Origin: Pseudomonas kermanshahensis
GTDB lineage: Bacteria; Pseudomonadota; Gammaproteobacteria; Pseudomonadales; Pseudomonadaceae
Direction of reading: 5' to 3'
Assembly: GCF_014269205.2 (NCBI RefSeq)
Contig: NZ_JABWRY020000001.1
Span: 4,030,001-4,094,000, forward strand
DNA: 64,000 bases
The notes beneath the pieces were generated by a model. The model made no database searches and was not told where the DNA came from. It saw only the letters and a program-made list of their open reading frames with translations. The position numbers and the translations under genes are program-made. Shown piece by piece: positions 1 through 8,888 of this stretch; positions within the stretch are counted from its first letter, which is position 1; the number at the start of each line of letters is the position of its first letter.

Positions 1-1319
1 GTCAGGGTCATGGCGATCACCGGCCCGGCGATTTCGCGTGCACCGGCCAACGCCGCCGCCACCGGTGTCTGCCCTTCTTCGATATGACGGTGCACGTTCT
101 CCACCACCACGATGGCATCGTCCACCACCAGGCCGATGGCCAGCACCATCGCCAGCAAGGTCAACAGGTTGAGGCTGAAGCCGAACGCCAGCATCAACCC
201 CGCTGCACCCAGCATCGACAACGGAATGGCCACCACCGCGATCACCACGCTGCGCAGTGACCCCAGGCACAGCCAGATCACCAGCACGACGATCAGCATC
301 GCTTCCACCAGCGTGCGCAACACTTCTTCGATCGAAGCCTCGATGAAACGCGCAGTCTCATAGGCCAGCGCCACCTTCACGCCGGGCGGGAGCGTTTGCT
401 GGATCTGCGGCAACAATTCGCGAATGCCGTCGACGATGACCAGTGGGTTGCCCGATGGCGTGGGGAACAACCCCAAGTGCACAGCGGGTTTGCCATCCAT
501 AGTGGCACTGGTGCGGGTGGCCGCCGCGCTCAGTTCGACAGTGCCCACGTCACGCAGGCGCACAAGGTCGGTGCCGTCGTTGCGGATGATCAGGTCACGG
601 AAGTCCTCGACGCGGGTCAGGTCGGTGTCGACCTGGATATCGGCCAGCACGAACTGCCCGCGCACCTGCCCAGGGGTGGCCTGGTAATTGTTGGCCCGCA
701 CCGCTTGGGCGACGTCGGCAGCCGTCACCCCGCGCCCGGCCATCTGCTCGCTGTCGAGCCACAGGCGCATGGCCAGGCTCTGCCCGCCGAACGTCTGCAC
801 CTTGGCCACGCCGTCGATCCCCGAAAGCAGCGGCTCAACCACCCGCGACAGGTAGTCACTGAGTTCTGGGATGGACAGGGTCTGGCTGGAGAAGCCGACA
901 TACGCCACCGCCGTGGAGTCACCTGCAGACAGCTCCACCACCGGGTCGTAGGCTTTCTCGGGCAAGCGGTAGCGCACTTGGTTGACCTTGGCCATGGTCT
1001 CGGCCAGCGCCTGGGTCGGGTCTCGGTTGAGCAGCATGCGCAGGGTAATCAGGCTACGCCCCTGCAACGATGATGACGACATGAAGTCAACGCCCTCAAC
1101 CGAAGAAACCGCCTGGCTGATCGGCTGGGTCACAAAGCCTTGCATGAGTTCGGCGGAGGCGCCGGGGTAGTCGGTACTGATGGTGATGGTCGCGCTCTCC
1201 AGCAAGGGGTACTGACGCACCGGCAACTTGCCCAGGGCGAACAGCCCCATCAGCACGATCAGGCTGCTGACCACCAGCGCCAGCACGGGGCGACGCACGA
1301 AGGTATCGGTGAAGTTCAC
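1..1319 (-). CDS. RND multidrug efflux transporter, MexI-like (C-terminal part outside window)
   Basis: Inner-membrane proton-driven pump subunit of a tripartite RND exporter. The first 439 codons are visible, read on the minus strand from a GTG at 1319 that overlaps the adaptor stop codon (GTGA). The N-terminus [16 protein letters not shown] is the usual first membrane helix of the family. The TM4 region GLVVDDAIVVVENVHRH carries the adjacent aspartates of the proton relay. The sequence resembles P. aeruginosa MexI more than MexB from memory of the family. It is co-transcribed with the upstream adaptor and faces soxR, as mexGHI-opmD is a SoxR target in P. aeruginosa. No MexG-like gene lies here, and whether an outer-membrane channel gene follows cannot be seen. 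Confidence 0.92.
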   Translation of the reverse strand, partial: MNFTDTFVRRPVLALVVSSLIVLMGLFALGKLPVRQYPLLESATITISTDYPGASAELMQGFVTQPISQAVSSVEGVDFMSSSSLQGRSLITLRMLLNRDPTQALAETMAKVNQVRYRLPEKAYDPVVELSAGDSTAVAYVGFSSQTLSIPELSDYLSRVVEPLLSGIDGVAKVQTFGGQSLAMRLWLDSEQMAGRGVTAADVAQAVRANNYQATPGQVRGQFVLADIQVDTDLTRVEDFRDLIIRNDGTDLVRLRDVGTVELSAAATRTSATMDGKPAVHLGLFPTPSGNPLVIVDGIRELLPQIQQTLPPGVKVALAYETARFIEASIEEVLRTLVEAMLIVVLVIWLCLGSLRSVVIAVVAIPLSMLGAAGLMLAFGFSLNLLTLLAMVLAIGLVVDDAIVVVENVHRHIEEGQTPVAAALAGAREIAGPVIAMTL

Positions 1320-2413
1320 GGTTGCTGCCCCCCAGCCACGTCCAGCAGGCTGTCTTCTGCGACCTGCTCGACCTGCATGCCATCACTCAATTTCAGCTGG
1401 CCGGAAACCACCACCCTGTCGCCCGGCGCGAGGCCCGAGGTGACTTCCACACGCCCCTGCCAGCGCTCACCGGTCGTTACCGGTACCCGGTTGACGCTGA
1501 TGACGCCCTGCTGATCCTGCCTGGCAATGAACACCGTCTGCCCGTAGGCGGTGTAGGTGATCGCCGTTTCCGGCACGGCCAGCACCCTCGACGGCTGCGC
1601 GGCAGGCAGACGGACCCCGGCATACATGCCCGGCTGCAGTTGCCCATCCAGGTTCGGCAGGGCAGCCTGCACCTGAACCAGGCGTGACTTGCTGACCAGC
1701 GGATCGACCGCCACTACCCGTGCCTGAAACGCCCGCCCGCGCACAGCATCGACGGTCAGTTCCAGCAGTTGCCCGACAGTCACTTCGGGGGCCGCCTGTT
1801 CGCTGAGGGAAAAATTGACGTGCAACTGGCGTGTATCCGTCAGGCTGGCAATCGCCTCGCCAGCGCCCAGGTACTGGCCCTGGTGAACACGGCGGATACC
1901 CACATTGCCTGCAAACGGTGCGCGTATGGCTTTTTGCGCAATCAGCGCTTCGACATGCTGCAGCTCACCCGCGGCCACATCCACCGCTGTGCTCGCGTTA
2001 TCCAGCAGCTCTTGCGAAACGGCATTCAGCGCGCGCAACTTACTGGCCCGCTGCGCCGCGACCTGGGCATTGCGCAGCTTCGCCCGCAGTTGCACTCGCT
2101 GGGCCTGCTCGGGCGCATCGTTGAGCTGTACCAGCAACTGCCCGGCACGCACGGCCTGCCCCGACGCGAAGGCGATGTGGGTGATGCGCCCTGCCACCTC
2201 GGCCGCGACCTGCACCTGATTGACCGCCTCCAGCTCCCCCGATGCAAAACGTTGCCGCGCCAGGTCGACTGGCTCGGCAGTGGCCAGCGCAACTTTGGTG
2301 GCTGGCCACGCCGCGGCCTGTTGGGCCGCTACCCTAGTGCCCGTCAATGCGTAGGCGCCGACCAAGGCACCGACAGCGGCGACAGTCATGGCCAGTAACA
2401 TCCTTTTGTTCAT
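1316..2413 (-). CDS. RND efflux periplasmic adaptor (membrane fusion protein), MexH-like
   Basis: A 365-residue adaptor that would link the RND pump to an outer-membrane channel. An N-terminal hydrophobic segment (about residues 4-25) acts as signal or anchor; no lipobox Cys is present. The biotinyl-lipoyl-like half motifs ([20 protein letters not shown] and [18 protein letters not shown]) flank a short alpha-hairpin, followed by beta-barrel and membrane-proximal domains. The start is ATG 2413, preceded by GGAGCAAGGC. It is the first gene after the SoxR-type promoter and overlaps the pump gene by 4 nt, so the two are probably induced together by redox-active compounds. Confidence 0.93.
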   Translation of the reverse strand: MNKRMLLAMTVAAVGALVGAYALTGTRVAAQQAAAWPATKVALATAEPVDLARQRFASGELEAVNQVQVAAEVAGRITHIAFASGQAVRAGQLLVQLNDAPEQAQRVQLRAKLRNAQVAAQRASKLRALNAVSQELLDNASTAVDVAAGELQHVEALIAQKAIRAPFAGNVGIRRVHQGQYLGAGEAIASLTDTRQLHVNFSLSEQAAPEVTVGQLLELTVDAVRGRAFQARVVAVDPLVSKSRLVQVQAALPNLDGQLQPGMYAGVRLPAAQPSRVLAVPETAITYTAYGQTVFIARQDQQGVISVNRVPVTTGERWQGRVEVTSGLAPGDRVVVSGQLKLSDGMQVEQVAEDSLLDVAGGQQP

Positions 2414-2458
2414 GCCTTGCTCCGATCAGCGGGGTGGTTGCAGGAAAGATCGGGCAGG

Positions 2459-2489
2459 ACTATAAGAGCTCAACTTAACTTGAGGTCAA
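2459..2489 (-). promoter_or_regulatory. SoxR-type promoter and operator of the efflux operon
   Basis: On the minus strand a -35 TTGACC (2489-2484) and a -10 TATAGT (2464-2459) are separated by 19 bp, the overlong spacer typical of MerR-family activated promoters. The spacer and -35 edge hold the near-palindrome CTCAACTTAACTTGAG (2469-2484), almost the soxS operator of E. coli. The same site overlaps the ribosome-binding GAGG of soxR, so SoxR binding may also affect its own expression (inference). Confidence 0.9.
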
Positions 2490-2494
2490 CAGGT

Positions 2495-2992
2495 GTGACA
2501 GCCAAATCATCTACCAACAGCACGCGGCTGCTGACTGTCGGCGAAGTCGCCAAGCGCAGTGGCGTTGCGGTATCCGCCCTGCACTTCTACGAATCCAAGG
2601 GGCTGATCGCCGGCACGCGCACCGCCGGTAACCAGCGGCGTTACCCCGCGCTGGTGTTGCGCACCATCGCCATCATCAAGGTGGCCCAGCGCACGGGTAT
2701 CCCCCTCGAGGTCATCAAGCGTGCCCTGGGCCGCTACCCGCCGAACAGCAAACTCACGGCAGCGCAGTGGGGCGAGATGTCATCGGCCTGGCGAGAAGAC
2801 CTGAACGCACGCATCCGCACCTTGGAAGCGTTGCGCGACAGCCTGGACAACTGCATTGGCTGCGGCTGCCTGTCGCTGGAAGACTGCCCGCTGCGCAACC
2901 CCGAGGATGTGCTGGGCAAGGACGGTGCAGGGGCGAGGATTCTAGAAAAAGAAACCGCAGGCGGGATGCTGTCGGAGAGAGACCCGAATTAG
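2495..2992 (+). CDS. soxR: Redox-sensitive transcriptional activator SoxR
   Basis: MerR-family regulator that senses redox-active compounds through a [2Fe-2S] cluster. The DNA-binding winged helix ([20 protein letters not shown]) is at residues 14-33. The cluster-binding motif C-X2-C-X-C-X5-C is at Cys120, 123, 125 and 131. I chose the GTG at 2495 because GAGG lies 8 nt upstream and a 165-residue product fits the family; an in-frame ATG at 2417 would add 26 atypical residues and span the SoxR operator. The gene is divergent from the efflux operon it most likely controls. Confidence 0.95.
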   Translation: MTAKSSTNSTRLLTVGEVAKRSGVAVSALHFYESKGLIAGTRTAGNQRRYPALVLRTIAIIKVAQRTGIPLEVIKRALGRYPPNSKLTAAQWGEMSSAWREDLNARIRTLEALRDSLDNCIGCGCLSLEDCPLRNPEDVLGKDGAGARILEKETAGGMLSERDPN

Positions 2993-3002
2993 CGGTCGCC
3001 TG

Positions 3003-3107
3003 TAGTGGGGCCGCTTTGCGGCCCTTTCGCGGCACAAGGCCGCTCCCACAGTGTCCGCGCATACCCTGTAAATAGGGGTATGCGCGGTCCGTGTGGGAGC
3101 GGCCCCA
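3003..3107. repeat. REP/BIME palindromic repeat
   Basis: Two inverted Pseudomonas REP cores (GGCCGCTCCCAC at about 3039 and GTGGGAGCGGCC at about 3092) flank a second inverted repeat, GCGCATACCC / GGGGTATGCGC. It lies between soxR and the aldolase operon and may stabilise or end the soxR transcript. Confidence 0.85.
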
Positions 3108-3154
3108 ACCTTCTCTTGGAGTGAGCTTGCCTTCATGGGTTATCCCATGGCGCG

Positions 3155-3195
3155 ATGACACTTCGCTTGCATATGACACAAAGTGTCATTAAGAT
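3155..3195 (+). promoter_or_regulatory. Promoter with palindromic operator upstream of the aldolase-lyase-BenE operon
   Basis: A -35-like TTGCAT (3167-3172) and a -10 TAAGAT (3190-3195) are 17 bp apart. The whole spacer is the perfect 7-3-7 palindrome ATGACACAAAGTGTCAT (3173-3189). A further half-site, ATGACACTT, starts at 3155, 18 bp upstream of the matching half, so two binding positions on one helix face are likely. Another palindrome, CATGGG-N4-CCCATG, lies at 3134-3149. The regulator is not encoded next to the operon and its family is unknown to me. Confidence 0.65.
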
Positions 3196-3265
3196 CGACG
3201 TGTGTCCTCAAGCCAGCCACGGCAACCAGGACGTCATCGCCCTTATCCCGTGCAGGTACCCCACT

Positions 3266-4048
3266 GTGACCACGACCATGCAGACCCCCAAGGACCAGCT
3301 CGTCAAGCGTGCTCAACAGCAAATGCTGACTGCGCTGGCCGACAACACCTATACCCCGCGGCAGAAGCTCGCACTGACCTGCCGGATTCTGTTCGACGGC
3401 GGCCACGATTCGGGCCTAGCCGGGCAGATCACCGCACGCGCTGCGGAACCTGGCACCTATTACACGCAACAGCTTGGCCTGGGCTTCGACGAGATCTCGG
3501 CTTCCAACCTGCTGGTCGTGGACGAAGACCTGACGGTGCTGCAAGGCCAGGGCATGGCCAACCCCGCCAACCGCTTCCACAGCTGGCTGTACCGCGCACG
3601 CCCTGACGTCAACTGCATCATCCATACCCACCCGCTGCACAGCGCCGCCTTGTCGATGCTCGAAGTGCCGCTGGCCATCTCGCACATGGACCTCTGCCCG
3701 CTGTTCGACGATTGCGCCTTCCTCAAGGAATGGCCAGGCGTGCCGGTGGGCAATGAAGAAGGCGAGATCATCGCCAGTGCCATCGGCGACAAGCGGGCGA
3801 TTCTGCTTTCCCACCATGGCCTGCTGATCGCCGGTCGATCGATCGAAGAAGCCTGCGTGCTCGCCCTGCTGTTCGAACGTGCAGCGAGGATGCAGTTGCT
3901 GGCCATGGGCGCCGGTGAAATCCGCCCCATCCCCGAAGCACTTGGCAAAGAAGCCCATGACTGGATTTCCACGCCAAAACGCCATGGCGCCGCGTTCAGC
4001 TACTACGCGCGCCGGGCCTTGCGTGCCCATGGCGAATGCCTGGGCTGA
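3266..4048 (+). CDS. Class II aldolase/adducin family protein
   Basis: Zinc-dependent aldolase or epimerase-type enzyme of the fuculose/rhamnulose-phosphate aldolase fold, 260 residues. The metal-binding histidines are visible as HTHPLH (120-125) and SHHGLL (His183/184). The start is uncertain: GTG 3266 has AGG 9 nt upstream, whereas the in-frame ATG at 3278 is too far from it. It is the first gene of an apparent operon with a DHDPS-family lyase (44 nt downstream) and a BenE-type transporter. The pairing of two C-C lyases with a transporter suggests uptake and cleavage of a carboxylated compound, but the substrate cannot be read from the sequence. Confidence 0.85.
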   Translation: MTTTMQTPKDQLVKRAQQQMLTALADNTYTPRQKLALTCRILFDGGHDSGLAGQITARAAEPGTYYTQQLGLGFDEISASNLLVVDEDLTVLQGQGMANPANRFHSWLYRARPDVNCIIHTHPLHSAALSMLEVPLAISHMDLCPLFDDCAFLKEWPGVPVGNEEGEIIASAIGDKRAILLSHHGLLIAGRSIEEACVLALLFERAARMQLLAMGAGEIRPIPEALGKEAHDWISTPKRHGAAFSYYARRALRAHGECLG

Positions 4049-4092
4049 TTGCAGCTGTCCCCCTTCCTGAACAACGGCAAAGGTGCCTGGTC

Positions 4093-4977
4093 ATGTCTAC
4101 ACCTGTAATTCGCGGCGTCATCGGCTACACCATCACTCCCTTCGCGGCAGACGGCTCGGTCGATCTAGCCGCCCTGGGCACATCCATCGACAGCCTGATC
4201 CAGGCCGGCGTGCACGCCATCGCCCCGCTGGGCAGCACGGGCGAAGGTGCCTACCTGTCCGAGGCCGAGTGGGAAGCGGTGGTGCGCTACAGCCTCGAGA
4301 AAATCGCTGGCCGCGTACCCAGCGTGGTCAGTGTCTCTGACCTGACTACCGCACGTACCGTGCAGCGCGCCCGCCTGGCCCAGGCGTGCGGGGCCACGGC
4401 GGTGATGGTGCTGCCCATCTCCTACTGGAAGCTGACCGAGGCGGAGGTGGTCGACCACTACAAGGCGGTCGGCGCGGCAATCGACATCCCGATCATGCTG
4501 TACAACAACCCAGGCACCAGCGGCACCGACCTGTCGGTGGAGCTGATCCTGCGCATCCTCGGCGAGGTGGCCAATGTGACCATGGTCAAGGAAAGCACCG
4601 GCGACATTCAGCGCATGCACCGCCTGTACACCGCGACCGATGGCAAGGTGGCCTTCTACAACGGCTGCAACCCGCTCACCCTGGAAGCCCTGGTTGCCGG
4701 CGCCGCCGGCTGGTGCACTGCAGCGCCGAACCTGATCCCCGCGCTGAACCTGGCTTTGTGGGACGCCGTGCAGAAGGGCGAGCTGGCTGAGGCACGGGCA
4801 CTGTTCTACCAACAGTACGCGTTGCTGGCGTACATCACCCAGCGCGGCCTGCCCACCACCATCAAGGCCGGGCTGAAAATGCTTGGCCTGGACGTGGGGG
4901 CGCCGCGCCTGCCGCTGCAACCCCTGGATGCTGAAGGCAGTGCCTACCTGAAAGGGTTGCTGGTCTCAGCCCAGTGA
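4093..4977 (+). CDS. Dihydrodipicolinate synthase (DapA) family lyase
   Basis: A 294-residue (beta/alpha)8 aldolase of the DapA/N-acetylneuraminate lyase family. The family signature GSTGE is at 47-51, the catalytic Tyr at 137 (LYNNPGTSG) and the Schiff-base Lys at 166 (MVKESTGD). ATG 4093 follows AAAGG. It is probably not the lysine-pathway DapA: it sits in a catabolic-looking operon between an aldolase and a BenE transporter, and such paralogues usually cleave or form 2-keto acids (pyruvate-type lyases). The exact substrate is not predictable. Confidence 0.88.
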   Translation: MSTPVIRGVIGYTITPFAADGSVDLAALGTSIDSLIQAGVHAIAPLGSTGEGAYLSEAEWEAVVRYSLEKIAGRVPSVVSVSDLTTARTVQRARLAQACGATAVMVLPISYWKLTEAEVVDHYKAVGAAIDIPIMLYNNPGTSGTDLSVELILRILGEVANVTMVKESTGDIQRMHRLYTATDGKVAFYNGCNPLTLEALVAGAAGWCTAAPNLIPALNLALWDAVQKGELAEARALFYQQYALLAYITQRGLPTTIKAGLKMLGLDVGAPRLPLQPLDAEGSAYLKGLLVSAQ

Positions 4978-4990
4978 TTTAAAGGGGATT

Positions 4991-5074
4991 GTGGGAGCGG
5001 GCTTGCCCCGCGAACACCGGCGAAGCCGGTGCCATGCACCGCGTAGCCCCATTCGCGGGACAAGCCCGCTCCCA
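4991..5074. repeat. REP pair (BIME-like inverted repeat)
   Basis: GTGGGAGCGGGCTTGCCCCGCG is mirrored by CGCGGGACAAGCCCGCTCCC with CCGGCGAAGCCGG between. A further lone REP fragment, TGTGGGAGCGCCTTG, follows at about 5090-5105. Together they separate the lyase gene from benE-like by 186 bp. Confidence 0.88.
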
Positions 5075-5163
5075 ATATTCGATGTTATCTGTGGGAGCGC
5101 CTTGAATGCCGACCTTGTTCACTACACGGACTTTCATCAATCACATAAGCACGGAGGCCACTT

Positions 5164-6378
5164 GTGACAACACCTGCTCAACACCCATCGGCATCGCTTG
5201 GGCTGACCGACATCCTACACCCCGCCATCGCCGGGTTGGTTTCGGTCATCGTCAACTACGGCGGCACGTTCATCCTGGTGTTCCAGGCAGCCAAGGTCGC
5301 CGGGCTAAGCCCGGAGCTGACCTCGTCATGGGTCTGGGCGGTGTCGATCGGGGTAGGTATCACCGGGCTTGTCTTGTCCTGGTACAGCCGTGAACCCTTG
5401 ATAACGGCCTGGTCCACCCCGGCTGCCGCGTTTCTGGTCACGGCACTGGCCAGCGTGCCCTATGCCGAGGCCATTGGCGCGTACCTGCTGTCCGCTGCCG
5501 GCTTCGTAGTGCTGGGCCTGACCGGGTACTTCGAAAGGCTGGTCCGGATCATCCCAGGCGGGGTCGCGGCAGGGCTGCTGGCCGGCATTCTTTTACCGTT
5601 CGGCATCGGCGCGTTTGGCGGCCTGTCGGTCGACCCGGTGCTGGCCGGGTTGCTCATCGTGGCGTACGCGGTGTTCAAACGCTTTACTGCCCGCTACGCG
5701 GTTGTAGGCATCCTCGTCCTTGGCCTTGCTTACCTGCTGATCCAGGGGCAGGCCGGCCTTTCGCAACTGACGCTGGAAATCGCGACACCGGTGTTCACTG
5801 CCCCGGCCTTTACCCTCAATGCGGCCCTCAGCGTCGCGCTGCCGTTGTTCCTGATCACCCTGACCGGGCAATACATGCCCGGCATGCTGGTACTGCGCAA
5901 CGACGGCTTCAAGACCAGCGCCAACCCAATTGTCGCAGTCACCGGCCTGGGCTCCTTGCTCATGGCGCCGTTCGGCTCGCACGCGTTCAACCTCGCGGCC
6001 ATCACCGCCGCCATCTGCACCGGCAAGGAAGCCCATGAAGACCCGGCCAAACGCTGGATCGCGGGGATCGCCGCAGGGGTCTGCTACATCCTTGTGGGGG
6101 TATTCGGCGTCACGCTTGCCAGCGTGTTCATGGCACTCCCAGCCACCTTCATCACCACCCTCGCCGGCCTCGCGCTGCTGGGTACCATTGGCACCAGCCT
6201 GGCCAGTGCGATGGCCGACGCGAAGTCACGAGAAGCCGCGCTGATCACCTTTCTTGCAGCCGCTGCCAACATCACCCTGTTGGGTATCGGCGGGGCCTTC
6301 TGGGGCTTGGTCATCGGCCTGCTGGCCTACGCAGTGCTGAACGGGCGCGCCCCTGGGTTCAAACGTACTCAGCCGTAA
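5164..6378 (+). CDS. BenE family benzoate/H+ symporter-like transporter
   Basis: A 404-residue inner-membrane protein with about 11-12 hydrophobic segments. The BenE signatures are present: the N-terminal half with SVIVNYGGTFILVFQAA, a central GQYMPGMLVLRNDGF region, and FGSHAFNLAAITAAICTG near residue 280. The start is GTG 5164 with GGAGG 5 nt upstream. No ben/cat genes are near, so benzoate itself is doubtful as substrate; linkage to the aldolase and the DHDPS-like lyase suggests another carboxylate. The gene abuts the convergent DUF2235 gene with no spacer (stop codons at 6376-6378 and 6379-6381). Confidence 0.9.
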   Translation: MTTPAQHPSASLGLTDILHPAIAGLVSVIVNYGGTFILVFQAAKVAGLSPELTSSWVWAVSIGVGITGLVLSWYSREPLITAWSTPAAAFLVTALASVPYAEAIGAYLLSAAGFVVLGLTGYFERLVRIIPGGVAAGLLAGILLPFGIGAFGGLSVDPVLAGLLIVAYAVFKRFTARYAVVGILVLGLAYLLIQGQAGLSQLTLEIATPVFTAPAFTLNAALSVALPLFLITLTGQYMPGMLVLRNDGFKTSANPIVAVTGLGSLLMAPFGSHAFNLAAITAAICTGKEAHEDPAKRWIAGIAAGVCYILVGVFGVTLASVFMALPATFITTLAGLALLGTIGTSLASAMADAKSREAALITFLAAAANITLLGIGGAFWGLVIGLLAYAVLNGRAPGFKRTQP

Positions 6379-7695
6379 TCACACCATCGGGTCTGCATGC
6401 TCCACCCGCCCCGCTTCGCCAGGCCGATTGACGAACAGCACGTCCAGCGTGCTGTTGCGCAGGCCCTTCACGGGGTTCCAGTGCGCCGAGGTGTGAATGT
6501 ACTTGTCGCGCAGCAGGCGCTGCTCGTCCTCGGTCAGGCCGGCGTCGGGGCGTGAACCCAAGGCAAAGCCATGCAGCTTGCGGCTGATGTCCAGCAAGTC
6601 ATCGGGCAGCCGATGGGCTTCATCGTCGCCCAACTCGGCAAACGGCACCCCACCACGCACTGCCAACTCACGCATGATGCTCAGGTACACCCGGGAAAGA
6701 TGGCCGGCCACGTCCCTCTCCCGATAAACCGCCGCATACACCTGCTTTTGCGCCTCGTCCGGTTTGCCGCCGGCGATCGGCTGCTCCCAGGTCAGCACCC
6801 GCGGCCGCGGTTCGCCCAACTCAGCAAACGCCGATGTCAGCAAGGCGCTGGCCGCCGAGTAGGCGCGGGTGCATTCGGCTTTTGTGCGCACAGGCACCCG
6901 CTGCGACTGCGGTTTGCACAGCAGCACCTGCTCCTGCATGCACGGCAGGTAGCCCCCGCCAATGTTCGAGTGCACGCCCGGCACGACAATGTCACCCTCG
7001 CTGCGCACCAGCGGGAAGTTATGCCGGCGCTCGTCACCGGCCACCAATTGCACCACGTGCCGCGCAATGGCCTTGCCCAGGCCCAGGCGCAAGCCGCCGT
7101 GGCGAGCGTCAGCGGGGTCGAAGTCCCCCTGCAACGGCGCGACGATGGCCGCCACGGTGTCGAACAGGCCAATGAAGTTGATGCCCACAGCACACGAGGT
7201 GCCCAACAGGTTGCTCGCGTCATCACGCAGCACATTGGCCAGGTGCCTGGCGGCAGCGGCGCCACGACTGAAGCCGAACAGGTCGAGTTCGACCCGCGCG
7301 AGCCGCGATTGCGGATACGCCAGGCACCAGCCCCGCAACTGGTCGGCAATCATTGTCACGGCCTCGGCGACGCGCGCCTCGACGCCAGTACGCCCACGCC
7401 CGGTGGCCGAGGCAAAACTGGAATCCGCCGCCCCCGCGGTGGTGCCGATGCCCTCGACATACAACTTGAGAAAGGCCATCGTGCCCGGCGCAGGGCTGCC
7501 TGGGGCTGGGTACAGCGCGTGCAGCAAGGCCACATTGCTCCAGGCATTGCCATAGCTGGTACCTGCCAGCGGCCCCGAAGCCTGGCCCGCCGCCGTGGCA
7601 TTGCCCAGGTTGTTGCCGGTGCCATCAAAGAACACGCCAACGCGCAACGTCGTTGGCGCAGGGGTATCGAAGGTACTGCGGTGGGTTTGCATCAT
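6379..7695 (-). CDS. DUF2235 (Tle1-like) phospholipase/hydrolase
   Basis: An alpha/beta hydrolase of the DUF2235 family, which contains the Tle1 group of type VI secretion lipase effectors. From ATG 7695 the elements are VGVFFDGTGNN (19-29), the nucleophile elbow GFSRG with Ser143, Asp179 in LFDT, and His242 in PGVHSNIGGGY. Upstream in-frame starts (ATG 7722, GTG 7740) exist; ATG 7695/7692 have an AGGA just upstream. Tle1 effectors normally lie next to vgrG and immunity genes; none is here, so it could be an orphan effector or a housekeeping hydrolase. There is no signal peptide, which is compatible with T6SS export but does not prove it. Confidence 0.85.
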   Translation of the reverse strand: MMQTHRSTFDTPAPTTLRVGVFFDGTGNNLGNATAAGQASGPLAGTSYGNAWSNVALLHALYPAPGSPAPGTMAFLKLYVEGIGTTAGAADSSFASATGRGRTGVEARVAEAVTMIADQLRGWCLAYPQSRLARVELDLFGFSRGAAAARHLANVLRDDASNLLGTSCAVGINFIGLFDTVAAIVAPLQGDFDPADARHGGLRLGLGKAIARHVVQLVAGDERRHNFPLVRSEGDIVVPGVHSNIGGGYLPCMQEQVLLCKPQSQRVPVRTKAECTRAYSAASALLTSAFAELGEPRPRVLTWEQPIAGGKPDEAQKQVYAAVYRERDVAGHLSRVYLSIMRELAVRGGVPFAELGDDEAHRLPDDLLDISRKLHGFALGSRPDAGLTEDEQRLLRDKYIHTSAHWNPVKGLRNSTLDVLFVNRPGEAGRVEHADPMV

Positions 7696-7924
7696 CCTGC
7701 GTCCTGCTTGCTCAAAGAGCATTAGCAAGCGCCAGGGCACAGCGGCCGACTATCAGCCGACGCCGAAGGTTGCGCAGGACTTGTCGACAAGCCCACGCCC
7801 GACGGCCTGGATAAATTTGCCAGCCGCCATTGGTCGCCACCCCCCCGGATAGATTAAAGTATCCCCCCTTGCCGAGGCAGCTGTTCCCAGCGCGCCTGCG
7901 GCCCAATACCAGGAACCGTCGCCG

Positions 7925-8884
<960 letters not shown>

Positions 8885-8888
8885 CCCC

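Noticed and set aside
396..1073. 225-codon plus-strand frame in the RND gene
   Set aside because: Antisense shadow of the MexI-like gene, whose minus-strand reading has the TM4 aspartates.
3003..5105. Inverted GTGGGAGCGG repeats as a possible CRISPR array
   Set aside because: The units are inverted REP palindromes in pairs, without regular spacers or cas genes.
5164..6378. Reading the BenE gene as part of a benzoate degradation cluster
   Set aside because: No benABCD, cat or regulatory benR gene is nearby; neighbours are an aldolase and a DHDPS-family lyase.
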